The notes below the pieces were generated by a model. It was not told the DNA's origin and did no database searches. It worked only from the letters and a program-made list of their open reading frames with translations. A stretch of DNA of 64,000 bases from Streptomyces niger (GTDB lineage Bacteria; Actinomycetota; Actinomycetes; Streptomycetales; Streptomycetaceae). The stretch lies in NCBI RefSeq assembly GCF_000718305.1, contig NZ_JOFQ01000020.1, positions 48,609 to 112,608 on the forward strand, written 5' to 3'. Shown piece after piece: positions 17,002 to 25,741 of the stretch (positions within the stretch are counted from its first letter, which is position 1; the number at the start of each line of letters is the position of its first letter). Made by a program: the position numbers and the translations under genes.

Positions 17002-17646
17002 ATGGACGTACTGACCCACAACTGGTCCCTCTACGGCAAGGGCCTGCTCGGCACCGTCGAGCTCACCGTCTTCGCCTCACTGCTCGCCCTCGTGCTCGGC
17101 GTGATCATGGCGGGCTTCCGGGTCGCCCCGGTCGGCTCGCTGCGCGCCTTCGGCACGGTGTGGGTGACGGTGCTCCGCAACACCCCGCTCACCCTGCTGT
17201 TCTTCGCGGTCCTGCTCGGCCTGCCGCGCTTCGGCCTCGCGCTGCCCTTCAACGTCTTCGCGATCCTCGCGCTGGGCTGCTACACCTCGGCCTTCATCTG
17301 CGAGGCGGTGCGCTCCGGCATCAACACCGTGCCGGTGGGGCAGGGGGAGGCGGCCCGGAGCCTGGGCATGACGTTCGGTCAGACGCTGGGCGCGGTGGTG
17401 CTGCCGCAGGCGTTCCGTACGGTCATCCCGCCGGTGGGCTCCACGCTCATCGCGCTGGCCAAGAACTCCGCGATCGCCGGCTCCTTCAGCGTCGTCGAGC
17501 TGCTCGGCACCTACAAGACCCTCAACGAGCTGGGCTACAGCATCATCTGGTCCTTCCTCTGGATCGCCGTCGGCTATCTGATCGTGACCCTGACCATCAG
17601 CGCGCTGTTCAACGTGCTGGAGAAGCGCTGGGGAGTCGCCCGATGA
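17002..17646 (+). CDS. gluC: Amino-acid ABC transporter permease
   Basis: The 214-residue integral membrane protein has about five transmembrane helices and the cytoplasmic EAA loop (GQGEAARSLGMTFGQTLG) that contacts the ATPase. It is of the HisM/GluC type. It lies 17 bp after the binding-protein gene, and its stop overlaps the start of the second permease (ATGA), so the pair is translationally coupled and probably forms a heterodimer. Confidence 0.9.
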   Translation: MDVLTHNWSLYGKGLLGTVELTVFASLLALVLGVIMAGFRVAPVGSLRAFGTVWVTVLRNTPLTLLFFAVLLGLPRFGLALPFNVFAILALGCYTSAFICEAVRSGINTVPVGQGEAARSLGMTFGQTLGAVVLPQAFRTVIPPVGSTLIALAKNSAIAGSFSVVELLGTYKTLNELGYSIIWSFLWIAVGYLIVTLTISALFNVLEKRWGVAR

Positions 17647-18500
17647 GCAGCACCGCCCTGTACGACGTACCCGGGCCGCGGACCCGCGCCCGGCACCGCC
17701 TCTACGGTGTCGCGGCGACCGTGGTGATCCTCGCCGTGCTGGCCTGGGTCTGCTACCTCCTGTACGACACGGGGCAGTTCGAGGGGCAGAAGTGGACGCC
17801 CTTCGAGTACCGGGGCATCCAGGAGCTGCTGCTGCGGGGGCTGGGCAACACGCTCAAGGCGTTCGCCATCGCGGCGGTGCTCTCGCTGGCGCTGGGCACG
17901 GTGCTGGCCGCCGGGCGGCTGTCCTGGCACCGGCCGGTGCGCTGGCTGTGCACCCTGCTGGTGGAGTTCTTCCGCGCCATGCCCGTCCTGGTGATGATCT
18001 TCTTCATCTACGTGGCGCTGCAGGCCGAGCCGCTGACCGCGCTGGTGGTCGGCCTGACGCTCTACAACGGTTCGGTGCTCGCCGAGGTCTTCCGCGCGGG
18101 CGTGCACTCCGTCGAGCGCGGCCAGCACGAAGCGGCGTACGCGCTGGGCATGCGCAAGACGCAGGTCATGACGCATGTGCTGGTCCCGCAGGCGGTCCGG
18201 GCCATGCTGCCCACCATCATCAGCCAGCTGGTCGTCGCGCTGAAGGACACCTCGCTCGGGTTCCTCATCACCTACGAGGAGTTCCTGCACGCCGGCAAGC
18301 TGATCGCCTCCAACCTCGACTACGACCTGCCGTTCATCCCTGTCGTACTGGTCATCTCGCCGATCTACATCGGGATGTGCATGCTGCTGTCCTGGCTCGC
18401 CACCTGGGTGGGCCGGCGGCAGCGGCGCAACCCGAAGGTCGAGGGCGAGGTCGGCCCCGCCGAGCCGGGCACGCTGCTGCCGGGCGGGCCGCAAGGGTGA
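17643..18500 (+). CDS. gluD: Amino-acid ABC transporter permease, second subunit
   Basis: The 285-residue permease has an N-terminal cytosolic stretch, then about five to six helices and the EAA loop RGQHEAAYALGMRKTQ. It differs from the first permease by a longer N-terminus and a polar C-terminal tail of about 30 residues rich in Pro, Gly and Glu. It completes the ABCD importer. The genes run without gaps, so one transcript from upstream of 15310 is likely. Confidence 0.9.
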   Translation: MSSTALYDVPGPRTRARHRLYGVAATVVILAVLAWVCYLLYDTGQFEGQKWTPFEYRGIQELLLRGLGNTLKAFAIAAVLSLALGTVLAAGRLSWHRPVRWLCTLLVEFFRAMPVLVMIFFIYVALQAEPLTALVVGLTLYNGSVLAEVFRAGVHSVERGQHEAAYALGMRKTQVMTHVLVPQAVRAMLPTIISQLVVALKDTSLGFLITYEEFLHAGKLIASNLDYDLPFIPVVLVISPIYIGMCMLLSWLATWVGRRQRRNPKVEGEVGPAEPGTLLPGGPQG

Positions 18501-18536
18501 TCCGCCCGGCCGCGCACGTACGGAAGTGACGTACCG

Positions 18537-20117
18537 TCAGTCCCGTACCGGTACCGACACCCACGACGGGTCGTCGGCCGGCGAGGAGAAGGTGAGCTTC
18601 GCGCCGTCCGGGTTGTGCTCGATGTAGAGCGGGTCCACGGAGTCCACCACCACCGCCAGCTTGTGTCCGGCGGGCACGTCGTAGGCGGTGGAGAAGAGGT
18701 CCAGGTCCATCGCGAACGGCTTGCCCGGCTCCTTGCCGTGGAAGGTGAACGGCGCGTGCGTGACGAGCTTTCCGGTGCCGAGCGGGCCGACGTCGTAGAG
18801 GTAGGCCACGGCGGTGCCGCTCTCGGCGGTGCTGGTGAGCGTGGTGTGCAGCTGCGTGGTGCCGCGCACGCGCTGCTGCGTCTCGTACCGCTCGGACTGC
18901 CAGACGGCCGCGGCCGAGCGGGGCAGCAGCGGGATCGACGCCATCGGCGGCACCTTGAAGAACTGGTCCAGCATGCTGGAGAGGAAGATCGTGCCGCCGT
19001 TCGCGCCGCTGTCGCGGTTCGTGGCGATCTCGTGCGTGCCGTTCAGCGGGATGCGCCGCTGGCCGGACGGCACGTCCTTCCAGCTCGCGTACCCCTCGTA
19101 CGCGCCGGTGGAGCGGGACTTGAGCAGCACCGGGGACTCGCGGTCCACGCCGTTGTCGGCGCCCTTGAGGTAGTGGTCGAACCAGCGCTTGGTGTCGGTC
19201 CAGGTGTCGTTGGGCAGCCCGAGCAGGCCGGTCGCCTCGGCGGTGGCGTGGTCGCCGGGCCGGAATTCCAGCCGCTTGGGGCCCGTGAGCTTGTCGAAGA
19301 AGTCGGCGTACTGGTTCGGCGGGAAGATCGAGTCGCCCCAGGCGTTGCCCAGCATGACGGCCGCGCCGTTCTTGTTGATCCGGTCGAGGTAGGTCGCGGG
19401 GGAGCGCTTCTTCCCCCACGCGATCATCTCGTCCTCCTTGGCCAGGTTGGAGCCGAGGAAATCCTTCATGATCGTCCTGAGCTCGTCGCTGGGGCGGCCG
19501 GTGAGCTCGCCCGCGCCGGCCAGCAGCCCGGCGGCCTGGGCGTGCTGGGTGCGCCCGCTGTAGATGGAGTCGATCAGGTTCGCCCAGCCGCTGAGCGCAC
19601 CGACCGCCTTGATGCGCGGGTCGAAGGCAGCGGCGAGCAGGGAGATCCCGGCGCCGTAACTCACCCCGGCCATACCGACCTTGTCCGGGTCGGCCGGGGT
19701 GTGGGCCAGCGCCCAGTCGACGACCTTGCGGGCGTCGGCGACGTCCTGCGGGCCCGCGGTCTCGATGTTCCCGCCGGACTGCCAGAAGCCGCGCGAGTTG
19801 TACCCGACGACGACATAGCCCGAGTCCGCCAGCTTCTTGGCCTGCGCCACGTACTCGATCTGCGGCATGCCCCAGCTGGTGGGCAGCACGATCACCGGGT
19901 ACCGCTTCGTCCCGTCGGCGTCGCCGGGCGTGAAGACGTTGGCCTTGAGCGTGATCCCGCCGTCACCTTCGATGTCGACGAACTTCACGGAGGCGGGGGC
20001 CGAGGCGGCGGCCGGGGCCGCCTGCGCGGCGGGGGCCGTGGCGGTCAGGGTGGTGGCGAGAACGGCCGCGGAGACGGTACCGATCGCGGCGCGCAGCGTC
20101 GTGCGGGAGGGCGTCAT
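18537..20117 (-). CDS. Secreted S15/CocE-type alpha/beta-hydrolase (X-Pro dipeptidyl-peptidase-like)
   Basis: The 526-residue protein has a signal peptide (cut near AQAAPAA, residue about 35), an alpha/beta-hydrolase core with the nucleophile Ser153 in GVSYGAG, and a C-terminal jelly-roll-like domain (about 370-526), the S15/CocE domain order. Such extracellular enzymes remove X-Pro dipeptides or hydrolyse esters. The start has a GGAGCAG ribosome-binding site. A GTTACC-GGA-GGTAAC inverted repeat lies 75-89 bp upstream and may be an operator. Confidence 0.85.
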   Translation of the reverse strand: MTPSRTTLRAAIGTVSAAVLATTLTATAPAAQAAPAAASAPASVKFVDIEGDGGITLKANVFTPGDADGTKRYPVIVLPTSWGMPQIEYVAQAKKLADSGYVVVGYNSRGFWQSGGNIETAGPQDVADARKVVDWALAHTPADPDKVGMAGVSYGAGISLLAAAFDPRIKAVGALSGWANLIDSIYSGRTQHAQAAGLLAGAGELTGRPSDELRTIMKDFLGSNLAKEDEMIAWGKKRSPATYLDRINKNGAAVMLGNAWGDSIFPPNQYADFFDKLTGPKRLEFRPGDHATAEATGLLGLPNDTWTDTKRWFDHYLKGADNGVDRESPVLLKSRSTGAYEGYASWKDVPSGQRRIPLNGTHEIATNRDSGANGGTIFLSSMLDQFFKVPPMASIPLLPRSAAAVWQSERYETQQRVRGTTQLHTTLTSTAESGTAVAYLYDVGPLGTGKLVTHAPFTFHGKEPGKPFAMDLDLFSTAYDVPAGHKLAVVVDSVDPLYIEHNPDGAKLTFSSPADDPSWVSVPVRD

Positions 20118-20191
20118 CTACTGCTCCAGTCTCGGCGTGGGGGGACACCGGAGGGGTCGGTGTCGAAGTGACTGGAGAGTAAGGTGTGGTC

Positions 20192-20206
20192 GTTACCGGA
20201 GGTAAC
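20192..20206. promoter_or_regulatory. Inverted repeat upstream of the S15-type hydrolase gene
   Basis: A perfect GTTACC / GGTAAC repeat with a 3-bp spacer, followed by a further half-site-like TAGGTTAC at 20214-20221, lies in the 119-bp spacer that carries the promoter of the secreted hydrolase. The binding protein is unknown. Confidence 0.45.
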
Positions 20207-20236
20207 CCGTCGGTAGGTTACGCAACAGTAAAGATC

Positions 20237-20968
20237 TCATGCCTTGTGTGCGGCCGCCTTCGTCAGCGCCTCCTTCGTCACCTCCGCGACCTGCTCCACC
20301 ACGTCAGGGCCGTACGACTGCGAGTTGACCACCTTCAGCAACAGGCAGAACTGACCGTCCGGACCGTGCTTGCGGGCCAGCCGCGCCCGGTTGCGCACCA
20401 GGTGGCGGACGGCCGCGCGGTGCGTGACCGGCCGCTGGCCCGCCGCCAGGAACACCGGCCGGCCCCCTTCGCCCGCCGTCAGCCGCGCCAGCAGCACGTA
20501 CTCCACCGTGCCCGGCTCCATCGCGTAACTGCTGCCACCGATGACGAACGTGCCACGCCCGACCCCCGACGCGTCACCCGGCTGCACCTGCACGCCCGGC
20601 AGCAGATTGGCCAGGTGGGCGGCGAGCCGCCGGTGCGCGGTCGGGTCGCCGACGCAGAACTCCGTGCGTGCGCCGAAGCCCTGGAGGCCGGTGTCGTGCG
20701 GCGCGACCTCGGCGTGCGCCCCGCAGTTCTCGATGACCGAGGCGAGCCCGAGCATCGCCAGCGCGTCGTGGCGGGGGATGCTCCAGTGCGCCGAGGAGCT
20801 GTCCCGGTGGGTGACCAGGACGCACTCGGCGCCGTCCGGCAACCCGAAGAAGGCGCGCTCGCGGGCCAGTCGGCGGCGGCTCGCGGCGGACCGTAAGGCC
20901 CAGCCGCCCGCGAGACCGAGGAGCAGGGCAGCGGCGGCGGCGATGACGGGGAGGAGGGGGTTGTCCAT
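20237..20968 (-). CDS. Membrane-anchored hypothetical protein containing a TTA codon
   Basis: The 243-residue protein has an N-terminal transmembrane anchor (about 5-25) followed by a basic stop-transfer stretch and a soluble domain of about 200 residues that I cannot assign. The domain includes SSAHWSIPRHDALAML and GTFVIGGSSYAMEPGTVEYVLLAR. Codon 25 (20894-20896) is TTA, the rare leucine codon read by the bldA tRNA in Streptomyces, so its translation may be tied to development. It is divergent from gamma-glutamyltransferase. No clear ribosome-binding site is seen. Confidence 0.72.
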   Translation of the reverse strand: MDNPLLPVIAAAAALLLGLAGGWALRSAASRRRLARERAFFGLPDGAECVLVTHRDSSSAHWSIPRHDALAMLGLASVIENCGAHAEVAPHDTGLQGFGARTEFCVGDPTAHRRLAAHLANLLPGVQVQPGDASGVGRGTFVIGGSSYAMEPGTVEYVLLARLTAGEGGRPVFLAAGQRPVTHRAAVRHLVRNRARLARKHGPDGQFCLLLKVVNSQSYGPDVVEQVAEVTKEALTKAAAHKA

Positions 20969-21114
20969 GGGCCGGGAGGGTAGCGGCCGTTCGGGTGGGC
21001 ATCGAGGGGCGAGTGGGTACCGGTGCGATTGTCCGGGTTCGTCGCCCTGTCGCGCCCGGTAAGCCACGGGTAGGCTCCGGCCCCTGGCGCGAACTCGATG
21101 GAGGGAAGGCTCAG

Positions 21115-22938
21115 ATGACGCATGTCCGACGCCTGTCGGTACTGGCCGTGACGGCCGTGCTGGCCGGTTCGCTGGCCTCCGTACCGGCCAGTGCCCGCCC
21201 GGCAGCGGCCCCCTCGACCGAGCCACCGCCCAAGTCACCGGTCGCGGTGGGCTCCGGCGGCGCGGTCTCCAGCGTCGACGCCGACGCCTCGGCGGCCGGC
21301 ATCGAGGTGCTGAAGAAGGGCGGCAACGCCGTGGACGCGGCGGTCGCCACCGCGGCGGCCCTGGGTGTCACCGAGCCGTACTCCGCGGGTGTCGGGGGCG
21401 GCGGCTACTTCGTGTACTACAACGCCAAGAAGCACTCCGTGCAGACGATCGACGGCCGCGAGACCGCGCCGCTGACCGCGGACAAGAACCTCTTCCTGGA
21501 GAACGGCAAGCCGATCCCCTTCAGCGAGGCCGTCACCAGCGGCCTGGGCGTCGGCACCCCCGGCACCCCCGCCACCTGGGACACCGCCCTGCACAAGTGG
21601 GGCAACCGCTCGCTCGGCCAGGTGCTCGCGCCCGCGACCCGGATCGCCCGCGACGGCTTCACCGTCGACGAGACGTTCCGCAAGCAGACCGCCGACAACG
21701 CCGACCGGTTCCGCGACTTCCCCGCCACCGCGAAGCTGTTCCTGCCCGGCGGGCAGCCGCCGGCCGTCGGCACCACCCTGCGCAACCGCGACCTCGCCGC
21801 CACCTACGACGAACTGTCGAAGAAGGGCGTGGACGCGCTGTACCGCGGACGGCTGGGTGAGGACATCACCCGCACCGTCGAGCAGCCGCCCGTCCGGCCG
21901 GGTGCCACCCGCAAGGTGCGGCCCGGCGACCTGACCGCCGCCGACCTGGACGCGTACGAGACCAAGGTCCAGGCGCCGACGAAGACGAAGTACCGCGGCC
22001 TCGACGTCTACGGCATGGCCCCTTCCTCCTCCGGCGGTACGAGCGTGGCCGAAGCGCTCAACATCCTGGAGAACTACGACGTGGCCAAGTTGAGCGAGAA
22101 GCAGTACCTGCACCGCTACATCGAGGCCAGCCGGATCGCGTTCGCCGACCGCGGCCGCTGGGTCGGCGACCCGGCCGCCGAGAAGGTGCCCACCAAGGAG
22201 CTGACCTCCCAGAAGTTCGCCGACTCCCGGGCCTGCCTGATCAAGGGTGACGCGGTCCTGAAGAGCCCGCTCGCGCCCGGTGACCCGCGCCACCCGAAGC
22301 CCTGCGCCAACGGCGGCAAGGCCGCGCCGACGACGTACGAGGGGGAGAACACCACCCACCTCACCGTCGCCGACAAGTGGGGCAACGTGGTCGCCTACAC
22401 CCTCACCATCGAGCAGACCGGCGGCAGCGGCATCACCGTCCCCGGCCGCGGCTTCCTCCTCAACAACGAACTCACCGACTTCTCCTTCACCCCGGCGGCC
22501 CCCGGCGTCCCCGACCCGAACCTCCCCGGGCCCGCCAAGCGCCCCCGCTCCTCCATCTCGCCCACCGTCGTCCTCGACCACGGCAAGCCGGTCCTGGCCG
22601 TCGGCTCGCCGGGCGGAGCCACCATCATCACGACAGTTCTGCAGACGCTTCTCGGCCACCTCGACCGCGGCCTGCCGCTCGTCGACGCCATCGCGGCGCC
22701 CCGCGCCAGCCAGCGCAACGCCGCGCAGACCGAGCTCGAACCGGCGCTGTACGACAGCAAGCTACGCAAGGAACTGGAGGCGCTCGGCCACTCCTTCAAG
22801 GAGAACCCCGAGATCGGCGCGGCCACCGGCGTCCAGCGGCTGAAGGACGGGCGTTGGCTCGCGGCCGCCGAGAAGGTGCGCCGCGGCGGCGGCTCGGCCA
22901 TGGTCGTGCATCCCCACGGTCACGCGAACGGCAGCTGA
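21115..22938 (+). CDS. ggt: Secreted gamma-glutamyltransferase / glutathione hydrolase family
   Basis: The 607-residue proenzyme has a signal peptide (cut near ASARPAA), a large-subunit region, and the autocleavage site with the catalytic Thr413 in ENTTHLTV, which becomes the N-terminus of the small subunit. The SGG-containing MAPSSSGGTS and the late SPGGATIIT match the substrate-binding and oxyanion regions. It removes gamma-glutamyl groups outside the cell. In a mycothiol-using actinobacterium the natural substrate may be a peptide or amide rather than glutathione. Confidence 0.92.
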   Translation: MTHVRRLSVLAVTAVLAGSLASVPASARPAAAPSTEPPPKSPVAVGSGGAVSSVDADASAAGIEVLKKGGNAVDAAVATAAALGVTEPYSAGVGGGGYFVYYNAKKHSVQTIDGRETAPLTADKNLFLENGKPIPFSEAVTSGLGVGTPGTPATWDTALHKWGNRSLGQVLAPATRIARDGFTVDETFRKQTADNADRFRDFPATAKLFLPGGQPPAVGTTLRNRDLAATYDELSKKGVDALYRGRLGEDITRTVEQPPVRPGATRKVRPGDLTAADLDAYETKVQAPTKTKYRGLDVYGMAPSSSGGTSVAEALNILENYDVAKLSEKQYLHRYIEASRIAFADRGRWVGDPAAEKVPTKELTSQKFADSRACLIKGDAVLKSPLAPGDPRHPKPCANGGKAAPTTYEGENTTHLTVADKWGNVVAYTLTIEQTGGSGITVPGRGFLLNNELTDFSFTPAAPGVPDPNLPGPAKRPRSSISPTVVLDHGKPVLAVGSPGGATIITTVLQTLLGHLDRGLPLVDAIAAPRASQRNAAQTELEPALYDSKLRKELEALGHSFKENPEIGAATGVQRLKDGRWLAAAEKVRRGGGSAMVVHPHGHANGS

Positions 22939-22953
22939 CCGTATACGGAACAG

Positions 22954-22987
22954 CCGTCTCCGGCGCCCGCCCAGGGGCCGGAGGCGG
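22954..22987 (+). terminator. Terminator hairpin after ggt
   Basis: An 11-bp stem (CCGTCTCCGGC / GCCGGAGGCGG, one wobble pair) lies 15 nt after the stop codon. Confidence 0.6.
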
Positions 22988-23059
22988 TTGAAACCGGCTC
23001 GTACGCATGCTTACTCTGCGCACCTCTGTCAGAACGGACAGTCAGGGCGAGAGGCAGGC

Positions 23060-24475
23060 GTGCGCGCAATGGGGGACAGGTTCGAGGGGCTGGCCGAACA
23101 GGCCAGGGCGCTGGGCGACGGTGACACCACGTCGGCCGAGCTGGTCCGGCGTTCGCTGGAGCGCATCGAGGCGACGCGGGGCACCGTGAACGCCTTCCGG
23201 CTGGTACGTGCCGAGGCGGCGCTCGCCGAGGCGGAGGCGGCCGACCGCAGGCTCGCGGCGGGGGAGCGGCTGCCGCTGCTCGGCGTGCCGGTCGCGGTCA
23301 AGGACGACACCGATGTGGCGGGCGCGCCCACCGCGTTCGGGTGCGCCGGCACGTTCCCGCCCAAGGCCGAGGACTCGGAAGTGGTCCGGCGGCTGCGCGC
23401 GGCCGGCGCGATCGTGGTCGGCAAGACCAACGCGTGCGAGCTGGGCCAGTGGCCGTTCACCGAGGGCCCCGCTTTCGGCGACACCCGCAATCCCTGGAGT
23501 CCGGCGCACACCCCCGGCGGCTCCTCGGGCGGCTCGGCCGCCGCGGTCGCCGCCGGCCTCGTGCCCGCCGCGCTCGGCACGGACGGCGCGGGCTCGGTCC
23601 GCATACCCGCGGCCTGGACCCACCTGGTCGGCATCAAGCCGCAGCGCGGCCGGATCTCCACCTGGCCCGAACCGGAGGCCTTCCAGGGCATCACCGGCAT
23701 CGGGCCGCTGGCCCGCACGGTCGAGGACGCGGCGCTGCTGCTGGAGGTGTGCAGCGGCAACCACCGGCACGACCTGCACCGCCCGAGGCCGGTCGCGCCC
23801 CGTGCGGCGGTCGGCCGGGACCCGGGGCGGCTGCGCATCGCGCTGTCCTGGAAGGCCGCCTGGACCGGCACGCCGCGCCCGCTCCACCCCGAAGTGCGCG
23901 CCGCCGTCACCGACCTCGCCCGCACGCTCGCCCGCCTCGGGCACCTCGTCGAGGAGGCCGAACCGGACTACGGGCTGATCGGCCTCTCCTTCGTGCCGCG
24001 CGCGACGACGGGCGTACGGGAGTGGACCGAGCGGGTGCCGGACCGCTCCCTGCTGGACCGCAGGACACGGGACGCCGCGCGGCTGGGCCGGCTGCTGGGC
24101 GGCCGCGCCCTGCGGGCGGCGCGGGCCGCCGAGGCGCGGCAGCAGAAGCGGGTGGGCGCGGTCTTCGGGCAGTACGACGTCGTCCTGACGCCGACCACGG
24201 CCACCCCGCCGCCGCGGATCGGCACCCTCGCCGCGATGAACGGCTGGCGCACCGACCGGGCGATGATCGCGGCGTGCCCGTACGCCTGGCCGTGGAACGT
24301 GCTCGGCTGGCCCGGCATCAGCGTCCCGGCCGGCTTCTCCTCGGCCGGACTCCCGCTCGGCGCCCAGCTGCTGGGCCCCGAGGGCGGCGAAGCCCGCCTC
24401 ATCTCCCTCGCCGCCCGGCTGGAGGACGACCTCCGCTGGCACGAGAGGTGGCCGCAGCTGAGAGCGGGGGCCTGA
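23060..24475 (+). CDS. Amidase-signature family hydrolase
   Basis: The 471-residue protein has the amidase-signature triad: Lys81 in AVKDDTDV, the cis-serine in TPGGSSGGSA (about 155-156) and the nucleophile Ser179 in DGAGSVRIPA. The usual GGS before the nucleophile is AGS here. It hydrolyses an unknown carboxamide in the cytosol. The GTG at 23060 is preceded by GAGAGG at 5 nt; an ATG three codons later is the alternative start. Short GC-rich direct repeats run through its stop codon. Confidence 0.87.
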   Translation: MRAMGDRFEGLAEQARALGDGDTTSAELVRRSLERIEATRGTVNAFRLVRAEAALAEAEAADRRLAAGERLPLLGVPVAVKDDTDVAGAPTAFGCAGTFPPKAEDSEVVRRLRAAGAIVVGKTNACELGQWPFTEGPAFGDTRNPWSPAHTPGGSSGGSAAAVAAGLVPAALGTDGAGSVRIPAAWTHLVGIKPQRGRISTWPEPEAFQGITGIGPLARTVEDAALLLEVCSGNHRHDLHRPRPVAPRAAVGRDPGRLRIALSWKAAWTGTPRPLHPEVRAAVTDLARTLARLGHLVEEAEPDYGLIGLSFVPRATTGVREWTERVPDRSLLDRRTRDAARLGRLLGGRALRAARAAEARQQKRVGAVFGQYDVVLTPTTATPPPRIGTLAAMNGWRTDRAMIAACPYAWPWNVLGWPGISVPAGFSSAGLPLGAQLLGPEGGEARLISLAARLEDDLRWHERWPQLRAGA

Positions 24476-24517
24476 GGGCGGGGGCCCGGAAGCGGGGGCC
24501 TGGGAGCGGGGCCTGAG
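24462..24517 (+). repeat. Imperfect tandem repeats of a 13-15-bp GC-rich unit
   Basis: Four consecutive units resembling AGCGGGGGCCTGGG cover the last codons of the amidase gene and the spacer after it. They look like slippage products and probably also fold in the mRNA. Confidence 0.7.
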
Positions 24518-24544
24518 GCAGGTGGCCGCACCGCGGCCCGGGAC

Positions 24545-25096
24545 TCAGCCCAGCAGCTTCACGATCGCGTCGGTGGTGTCCGTCTCGCCCAGCCGCGGGA
24601 AGATCTTCTCGACGCTGTTGCGGTGTGCGTCGGCGTCCATGTCCGTGACCGCGTCGGTCGCGACGGTCACGTGGTAGCCGTGCTCGTACGCGCTGCGGGC
24701 CGTGGACTCCACGCCGATGCTGGTCGCGATGCCGCCCAGCACGACCTGTGTGACGCCCAGGCGGCGCAGCTCCATGTCCAGCGGCGTGCCGTGGAAGGCG
24801 CCCCAGGTCTTCTTGGTGACCAGGACGTCCGAGGGCTGCCGGTCCAGCTCCGGGACGAGCTCGGCCCAGTCGGCGGGCGGGTTGCCGGCGCGCGCCGGGC
24901 CCTCGGTGCGGCCGGGTGCGCCGCCGGTGACGTTGACCAGCACGACCGGCAGGTCACGCGCGCGGAAGGCGGCGGCCAGCCGGGCGCCCCGCTCGATGAC
25001 CTCGGCGGCGGGGTGGGCGGTGGGCAGCGCGGCGATGCCCTTCTGCAGGTCGATCAGGACCAGTGCGGTCTTCGGGTCGAGCGTGGTGGCGGTCAT
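24545..25096 (-). CDS. Isochorismatase-fold hydrolase lacking the catalytic cysteine
   Basis: The 183-residue protein has the isochorismatase-like fold with the Asp of LIDLQKG (residue 16) and the Lys of VTKKTWGAF. At the position where amidohydrolases of this fold carry cysteine, the segment reads ATSIGVEST, so glycine replaces it. That pattern is known in true isochorismatases, which use water rather than a Cys nucleophile, and argues against a nicotinamidase or N-carbamoyl amidase role. It follows a MarR gene by 2 bp, and the pair is under a strong palindromic operator. Confidence 0.85.
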   Translation of the reverse strand: MTATTLDPKTALVLIDLQKGIAALPTAHPAAEVIERGARLAAAFRARDLPVVLVNVTGGAPGRTEGPARAGNPPADWAELVPELDRQPSDVLVTKKTWGAFHGTPLDMELRRLGVTQVVLGGIATSIGVESTARSAYEHGYHVTVATDAVTDMDADAHRNSVEKIFPRLGETDTTDAIVKLLG

Positions 25097-25098
25097 GG

Positions 25099-25530
25099 TC
25101 AGGTCTCCGTCAGTCGTTTCAGCAGCGCGGCGGCCTCGGCCAGTACGCGCTGCTCGTCGGGGGTGGTGTGCTCGGCGATGGCCACGCTGAGCCAGTTCTG
25201 CTTGGCCCGCCGGAGGCCGGCCAGTACCTCTCGGCCCTCCTCGGTGAGCGCGAAGACGACCTGGCGGCCGTCGGTGGGGTGCGGACTGCGCGCGACGACG
25301 CCGCGCTCCTCCAGAGCGGCCAGCGTGACCCGCATCGACTGCGGGCGTACCAGCTCGGCCCTGGCCAGCGCCGCGGTGGTGGCGGGCCCTTCCAGGTCCA
25401 GCCGGGCGCAGACCGCGCGCTGGGTGGGGGTGATCCCGTCACCCGGCGATTCGGCACGCAGTCGGCGCATCAGCAGGCCGACGGCCGCACCGAGGTCCGT
25501 GACGAGCTGTTCGTGCTCCTTGCCTGGCAT
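25099..25530 (-). CDS. MarR-family transcriptional regulator
   Basis: The 143-residue protein is a typical MarR winged helix: an alpha-helical N-terminus for dimerisation, a recognition helix around LARAELVRPQSMRVTL, and the beta-wing DGRQVVFALTEEG. It has no cysteine sensor motif of the OhrR kind; its two-Cys content is low. It starts 17 bp from the edge of a 34-bp palindrome and runs straight into the isochorismatase-fold gene, so it most likely represses its own two-gene operon and responds to a ligand, probably an aromatic or organic acid. Confidence 0.88.
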   Translation of the reverse strand: MPGKEHEQLVTDLGAAVGLLMRRLRAESPGDGITPTQRAVCARLDLEGPATTAALARAELVRPQSMRVTLAALEERGVVARSPHPTDGRQVVFALTEEGREVLAGLRRAKQNWLSVAIAEHTTPDEQRVLAEAAALLKRLTET

Positions 25531-25547
25531 GGGCGCCACCCTAGAAA

Positions 25548-25581
25548 GTCGACAGGAAAGCTTGCAAGTTTTCCTGTCGAC
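25548..25581. promoter_or_regulatory. 34-bp near-perfect palindrome, MarR operator
   Basis: Arms GTCGACAGGAAA and TTTCCTGTCGAC flank a central CTTGCAAG. Across the whole 34 bp only the pair at 25560/25569 fails to match. It lies 18 bp upstream of the MarR start, where a dimer (or two) would block transcription. Confidence 0.8.
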
Positions 25582-25741
25582 CGTGATGATCACGCCGTTG
25601 TTGCCGGATACCTGCCCCCGCGCCCCGCCAGGAGTGGAAAACTCCCTGTAGTCGTTGTGTCACACAGGACCCAACACGACCGGAGCGCAACTGCGGTACC
25701 GGCGCGGTGGCGCGCGGCACCAAGGGGGGAGAGGGGACGGC

